Part shown: piece after piece, positions 50,009-50,381 of the stretch
Numbering within the stretch: position 1 is the first letter of the stretch
How the letters are laid out: every line of letters starts with the position of its first letter
Source: an uncultured Hungatella sp.
Lineage (GTDB): Bacteria > Bacillota > Clostridia > Lachnospirales > Lachnospiraceae
Reading direction: 5' to 3'
Assembly: GCA_910588505.1 (NCBI GenBank)
Contig: CAJUPQ010000018.1
Coordinates: forward strand, 1 to 50,381
DNA length: 50,381 nucleotides
Translations under genes and position numbers: made by a program
The notes under the pieces: generated by a model
What the model was told of the DNA's origin: nothing
Seen by the model: the letters and a program-made list of their open reading frames with translations, nothing else
The model's database searches: none

Positions 50009-50066
50009 AGGGATGCTTGATGGATGATGGGACAGAGAGAACTATGGATCAGGCATAAAAATATAG

Positions 50067-50110
50067 GGATGAGACGGAAAACCATGATGTTTTTTGTCTC
50101 ATCCTTATTA
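50067..50110. terminator. Bidirectional hairpin after the fatty-acid operon
   Basis: GGATGAGAC (50067-50075) pairs with GTCTCATCC (50096-50104). The plus-strand tail is TTATTA, a weak T run. A T-rich loop and the convergent fragment downstream suggest use in both directions. Confidence 0.55.
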
Positions 50111-50118
50111 GGTTGCGG

Positions 50119-50370
50119 CTAAACGGAGGAAGTAAACCGGAACTGATTTTCCGGGTCCAGGGCAGTACAGTATTGGATTTTCCTGGTGATGTCCTTATAT
50201 TTTTCCGGTTCAATCTTCTTTCCCTGTTCCAGCTCTTCCAGTATGAGGTTAATGTTAAAGCTGAGGGTGACCAGGGTGTTGGCAAGGTTGCGCATGATGC
50301 CTATGGCATTGGCGCTGTTATTTCTGATGATGTTGGGGTCAAATAAGTCCCATTTAGCACCTTGAAAACT
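50119..50370 (-). other. Unrecognised minus-strand coding fragment
   Basis: A frame of 84 codons is open from the stop at 50371-50373 to TAG at 50119-50121. It encodes a plausible helical protein (WDLFDPNIIRNNSANAIGI, TLVTLSFNINLILEELEQGK, KIEPEKYKDITRKIQYCTAL). It lacks an early start codon in frame; an ATG with AAGG upstream lies in a different frame and stops after four codons. It is either a gene with a frameshift near its start or the end of a damaged gene. The family is not recognised. Confidence 0.4.
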
Positions 50371-50381
50371 TCACACAAATA

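Overview
The window looks like a chromosomal segment of a low-to-mid GC Firmicute, most likely a gut Lachnospiraceae (Enterocloster/Lachnoclostridium-like). The evidence is strong AGGAGG ribosome sites, frequent GTG/TTG starts, tRNAs without an encoded CCA, the clostridial order tmk-holB-ricT-trmN6-rsmI, and a complete type II fatty-acid operon with a FabK-type enoyl reductase and a fused AccD-AccA. The genus call is an inference from gene content only.

Layout. 1-1.6 kb: two tRNAs (Phe, Lys), then on the minus strand a secreted ComEC-like metallo-beta-lactamase protein and a small hypothetical gene. 1.7-8.8 kb: a housekeeping run (Orn/Lys/Arg decarboxylase-family protein, thymidylate kinase, DNA polymerase delta', RicT, tRNA methyltransferase TrmN6, 16S rRNA methyltransferase RsmI) interrupted twice by decayed toxin-antitoxin genes. 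8.8-9.9 kb: an IS1182-like transposase relic joined to the C-terminal half of a MATE transporter.

10-23.6 kb is an accessory island of mostly uncharacterised genes: two paralogous 320-330 aa proteins, XRE-type regulators, a TM2-domain protein, a DUF2786 protein, a PP2A-like metallophosphoesterase, a soluble protein that reads like a MotA cytoplasmic segment joined to a FliG C-terminal-like segment, a PD-(D/E)XK nuclease-like protein, two further proteins with FliG-like tails, a winged-helix regulator, a 42-bp tandem-repeat mini-gene and an RNase J/beta-CASP-like MBL hydrolase. Three of these transcription units share an unusual promoter architecture (CGTC-N7-TGTC-N22-extended -10, identical spacing in all three), and several intergenic gaps carry copies of a structured repeat whose stem shows compensatory changes. 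This is the best candidate in the window for an undescribed co-regulated system.

23.6-31.1 kb: an intact HigBA-like toxin-antitoxin pair with a readable promoter and operator, then a mannose-family PTS operon (IIA, IIB, IIC, IID) with a tyrosine phosphatase and a BglG/Mga-type regulator downstream, then a secreted DUF218 (YdcF-like) protein. 31.1-38.8 kb is a graveyard: copies and fragments of a DUF4869 gene, Rpn-type nuclease relics, an AAA/PD-(D/E)XK (DUF1703) ATPase, a truncated AraC regulator, an MBL fragment, a truncated sugar-binding lipoprotein, an intact DUF4869/ATPase pair and a deleted sulfatase.

39-50 kb: the fatty-acid synthesis operon fabH-acpP-fabK-fabD-fabG-fabF-accB-fabZ-accC-accDA plus a second FabK/nitronate-monooxygenase-like gene. 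FabT-like operators lie at the fabH promoter and in front of acpP. The window ends in a minus-strand open fragment that I do not recognise.
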